A stretch of 64,000 nucleotides of DNA from positions 1 through 64,000 of the forward strand of contig JTDE01021434.1 in assembly GCA_014338405.1 (NCBI GenBank). Direction: 5' to 3'. How positions within the stretch are numbered: position 1 is the first letter of the stretch; every line of letters begins with the position of its first letter. The position numbers and the translations under genes are program-made. Shown here in pieces: positions 60,181-64,000 of the stretch. The notes under the pieces were generated by a model. The model was given only the letters and a program-made list of their open reading frames with translations, did not search any database and was not told the DNA's origin. This DNA is from Paragonimus skrjabini miyazakii (lineage: Eukaryota; Platyhelminthes; Trematoda; Plagiorchiida; Troglotrematidae).

Positions 60181-62791
60181 TCTAGTGACCATGACTTGGT
60201 CATTTTCACACATTTCCACCAGTCTGCATAAAAATATCCTGTATTATTATGAGTTGAGTGAAGTAATCAAATTTGCCTACTTGACTATAGACTCTCAAGC
60301 TATGTAGAGGCCACCTGCCTATTCATAATCTAACAGTACACGAGATCTCCATTACCAATACACACCACATACCTGCATAAGATCTTAAATTCGCTGGTTT
60401 ATACACTACAGTGAATTATATTTGCTTGCGTATCCTTGTTTCTATGTTAATCGGGAGACAATTTGTACTAAAACATTTACAGATACTATTGGGAATTGAA
60501 ATGACAAAACTAAGATGTTACGCTGATAAGTGACCGATTTACAGACATGTCCACATTATGAACTGAAACAATAAAACAACTTGAACTTGGAAGATTTTAG
60601 GAAACATACAGTGCAGTTTGACGCTTCTCTGTTTGCTACTGAAGCTGAATTGTAGATCACTGAACCGATTTGATAGTAAGACGTAAAATAAAGATTGTAC
60701 TGAAATCAAATGTATGGATTTGTTCCATGGATGTAAACTTTGGGTAGCAACATGCACTGTTGATGTGGGTGTGTTTATTTTGCAGTAACATTTCTTTATA
60801 ATGTGAGTTTGTGTTAATCACAAACAAGGTGGCAGAAACTAGAAATAGCTCACTTTTTATCTTGCAACTTTTTTCATTACTATGATTTTCCATGGTTACA
60901 TGTAGTAAGAAATCAATATGAACACAATGAATGGGCTAAACTATCATTATTCGCTACACTCTGGGCAGTAGAAGATTGTTTGTATATTTGTCCGGATTGA
61001 CCTGTTTTAATAACGAACGTAAGGGAACGCTTACACACGTGTCATGTGACCATATGTGGCTTCTGTTGCACCTACATATTGTTCACCTAGCGCAAACTCG
61101 AAGAAGTGAGACCGTGAAGCAAGTGAGTAATCTTTGATTCCGTTCACAGCCCACTACATTGCAGGACCACGTGCGTAAGCGGCCATCCCAGATCAGTTTA
61201 TGTAAACACCTTATTGCACGGTCGTATGACAGCAACTGATGATGTATTGCTGTCAACCACGGCGGAGATGTTATTTGAGTGAATAACAGATTTGGTTCAT
61301 TTAACATACATTGACAGTAGACAAATGAAGAGAACGCCTACTCTCTGGTCGCATAACAATAAGCCACCTCCAACTGTAGTTCTAGACGATAATTATTCAT
61401 AAAGTTGAAGTTAGAATCTCTTACGGCAAATGTATGTTCAGCTAGTCAGACAGTGTAAATCGTTCAACATATTGGGGCTATCAATGATTTAGCGAATATC
61501 GTTCATAGTGAAAGTCATCAAAGAAGGAACGTCACTTAGAAATAAGCTGTTCGAACGATTGGTGACGGTGATTGGTAGTTGTTTGCCTCCTGAAACAAAT
61601 TACGAAGATGAATGACAGGACAGACTGATCAAGGACAGTCCAAATCCCCGATGAAAAACCAAACACCAACTAAGCGTCTAGGTTTAAGTCTCCTGTGATT
61701 ATGACAAAAGAATGCAAAACATTGATAGATGGATACGGAAATTATTCGGTATGCAAGTAAAGCGCGAGTTCCAGATATACTTTCAAGAACTGCCCTCGTC
61801 TAATGTTGATTACAAATCCTGCATTGGAAGGCCAGCCATAAGAAGACATCGACTGCAACCAAAAATGTCCTCTCTCGCTTGTCATAAGGCAAGACTGATT
61901 AACAGACCGGAACAGTATACTGTCGTAACGTGATCGATGTTCGAGTAACGTAAGTGTGCTACGTCAGCATTCACGTGAGGAACCATAACGTAGCCTGTTC
62001 ATAAACTTGTTCATATGACACAGAGCGATAAGGCTTCTCTGATGTACGCGTGGGCAAACGCAAAGAATCACCTCTGCAGACACACAGCATGCTCGTGATG
62101 AAGACCAAAAGACTTATAAACTGTTAACGATTTAAATTCAAAGCAATGACAGGATTGAATATATGGTTGCTCTCCCGTATTGGTGACTCACTGAACTCGT
62201 CTAACCAGTTTCAATGTGAAATGCTTTGATAAGTCATTATCGCATAATAGAAGTTGTGAACACTGGATCTTGTTGAATTCTACATGATCGTTACGCCACC
62301 TATATAACATGTGTCAAGATTCAGTTGCACGCCTTTTGGGCCTGATGAAAGACGATGTTTTGCAAGATGAGATATTTTAAATTAACAATCCAACCTACAG
62401 GAACGCAGTTCTTTCTGTGAATGGTTTCCAACCGGAATGAAACACTGAATTCTCTTGCAATTACGTGTGAAATCCCCATAACGAGGGTGATGGGGCTTAA
62501 CATTGTGTAAAACGCGAATATTTGCATTCTTAAAACATCAAAAATGTTCAATTCGGTTTAGTTTACATTATCCTTACACAAAAAGTGCTATAGCGCTGAG
62601 AAGGCTGTCGCTAAAATGTTCATGATGCCTCCTAACGGAGGGTGAAATATACTAACGTGAATACACTGACAGTGAAATGAGAAGACGTAGGCTGTCAGAG
62701 TTTTCAGCCATTTTGTGCATCCTCACTGAAACTTTGTACACAAGGAGACTTGCGATCAGGTACAGTGATAATCGTCTTGATGAAACGTTGC
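60181..62791. other. Gene-free stretch, nothing recognised
   Basis: Short frames only (for example 60657-60893 minus, 61712-61933 plus). Probably GLDC intron 9. Confidence 0.45.
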
Positions 62792-62817
62792 ATATATATA
62801 TATATATATATATATAA
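62792..62817. repeat. (TA)n microsatellite
   Basis: About 13 uninterrupted TA units directly before the dispersed repeat copy at 62829. Confidence 0.95.
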
Positions 62818-62828
62818 CACTTTTAATC

Positions 62829-62885
62829 TGTTCATCTGCGCTCACTGGTGCACATGTTAGCTCCCAGTCCTCCAGCTTTGTCACT
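62829..62885. repeat. Dispersed repeat pair, copy 2 (partner 35085-35130)
   Basis: See partner. This copy follows the (TA)n run and opens a GC-richer block of about 350 bases that may belong to the same element. Confidence 0.5.
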
Positions 62886-63015
62886 CATGCTCCGAAAGGG
62901 TTAGAGGTGTGTGTGAGTCACCCGGTGTTATGTATCGTGCACCTTGGTGGCCACATCACTGGACCAGTGCGTCTGAGCGACTTCACTGGGAATGCGTGTA
63001 TACCTCCAACTTAAC

Positions 63016-63038
63016 CACAGCCAGGTAACCCGGCTGTG
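63016..63038. repeat. Hairpin, 10-bp arms with one mismatch
   Basis: cacagccagg, TAA, cccggctgtg. It lies within the GC-richer block at 62830-63200. Function unknown. Confidence 0.5.
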
Positions 63039-64000
63039 ATTTTGGCGGTGTGTTGTGCCCGTTCACTCACTCGAATCGGTGTCCGTTGGATGATCCTTTT
63101 GGTTTGGACTCTGCACTTTGTTTCCGGGGCCACTGATGCGGAATGTATGGTTTGAAGACACAGTGGCTGAAGTACTTCGAGATCGAGTATGCGTCGTCAC
63201 TTAAGTACTTTGAACGGGCATGACAAGCGTAGAACTGACGCCATCACCCAGATCCGTTTTGATACACGTGGACCATAAAACGTCTGCAGAGCTTTGCAAC
63301 AGCTGTTCTTGTTTTCAAAATAAATCTGAGCCCCATGAGCAACGGAGGAAAACGCTAGCTGAGTTTATCCGAAATCTGGGTGATACTGCAACGAAGATGT
63401 CTAGCAAAGGAAGATAACTGTTCAGCTCGCATATTCCCGCTCCGCTCGTGCACTCGAGCTTTGAACCGGAATTTCAGTCCAAAACGTAGTCAGGTTTGCA
63501 TTTGCACGTCTTGTGAGCTTCTGCCTGCTTCTATGGGTGTGGTTGGCGTCTTTTGATGTGCACTTTCTTTTTATTGTTTCATACCTGTTGGACAGATTTC
63601 TCTCAGTGATGAATCCTTTCCTCTCTTTTGTTGTCCGTAATCCGTTCGTTGTGAACTTTGACCATATCCCACGGTCTCAAACAGATATTCCAAAAAATAA
63701 TAATACTAATCGTGTCATCCATCACAATAGTGAGACGCCCGCGTAAATTTGAAGTATGTGAATGTGCGTTTAGATTTTCCCCTGGTCCCATAAGTTTTCA
63801 AAAGCACATGAGATCGTCGGAACGAACTGGAAGTTACCTCTGCAGTCAAGTCGTTCCAGTCGTGAAGACGCCCAATTATCTACAAGGCGACAGGCGGTTC
63901 TCCGAGTTCATTGGACACACCTAGAGCCGTGAAGTCGTTTTAACCAAAAGGTTGTTTAGATTACATAGTTATCACAGTTTCCAACAGGAAATAGCATTAG
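63039..64000. other. End of window, nothing recognised
   Basis: Several short overlapping frames (63220-63417, 63513-63746, 63658-63924) without family motifs or exon-like boundaries. Confidence 0.45.

Noticed and set aside
62775..62795. An LDET-reading stretch that could start the next GLDC exon
   Set aside because: It runs into the (TA)n microsatellite, the surrounding residues do not match the family, and the only nearby acceptor leads to an immediate stop.
1..64000. CRISPR array, operon-type gene cluster or defence system
   Set aside because: No regularly spaced repeats or compact gene arrays; gene structure and repeats are those of an animal nuclear genome.

Overview
This window looks like nuclear DNA from a flatworm, most likely a digenean trematode with a large, repeat-rich genome. 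That is an inference. It rests on one intron-rich, eukaryote-type nuclear gene with GT-AG introns of up to 13 kb, and on many decayed endonuclease/reverse-transcriptase LINE copies and a Ty3/Gypsy element of the kind common in fluke genomes. The species cannot be named from the sequence. A run of exactly 100 Ns (46948-47047) marks a scaffold gap inside an intron.

The only host gene I can support is on the + strand. It is the 5' half of GLDC, the mitochondrial glycine dehydrogenase (decarboxylating), P-protein of the glycine cleavage system. Nine exons (20154-20360, 33782-33860, 40125-40260, 45073-45237, 49493-49570, 51568-51736, 51834-52030, 55942-56167, 56605-56736) join in frame to 463 codons. 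They align without a gap to the N-terminal half of the family, from the mitochondrial presequence to just before the linker to the C-terminal half. The active-site PLP lysine and the rest of the protein should lie beyond 64000. One weak candidate for exon 10 lies at 57669-57714.

Layout: 1-283, LINE 3' end. 1188-4542, a broken Ty3/Gypsy element (LTR remnant, gag, protease, RT/RNase H, integrase start, LTR remnant). 4695-5450, LINE 3' fragment. 5.4-20 kb, gene-free sequence with LINE scraps, including an 84-bp mini-insertion with a 12-bp duplication at 8607-8690 and a longer RT fragment at 10.5-11.2 kb. 20154-56736, the GLDC exons. Intron 1 carries a 3-4 kb LINE, intron 2 SINE-like and LINE scraps, intron 4 the assembly gap plus a minus-strand LINE with its YADD motif preserved, and intron 7 three more mobile-element remnants, among them a solo LTR with a 5-bp duplication. 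57-64 kb, presumed intron sequence with a minus-strand LINE, a tRNA-derived SINE, simple repeats and short dispersed repeats.

I found no CRISPR array, operon, complete rRNA or tRNA gene, or defence or secretion system. The remaining signal is mobile-element debris: several pairs and one triplet of short dispersed repeats whose full-length parents are not in the window.
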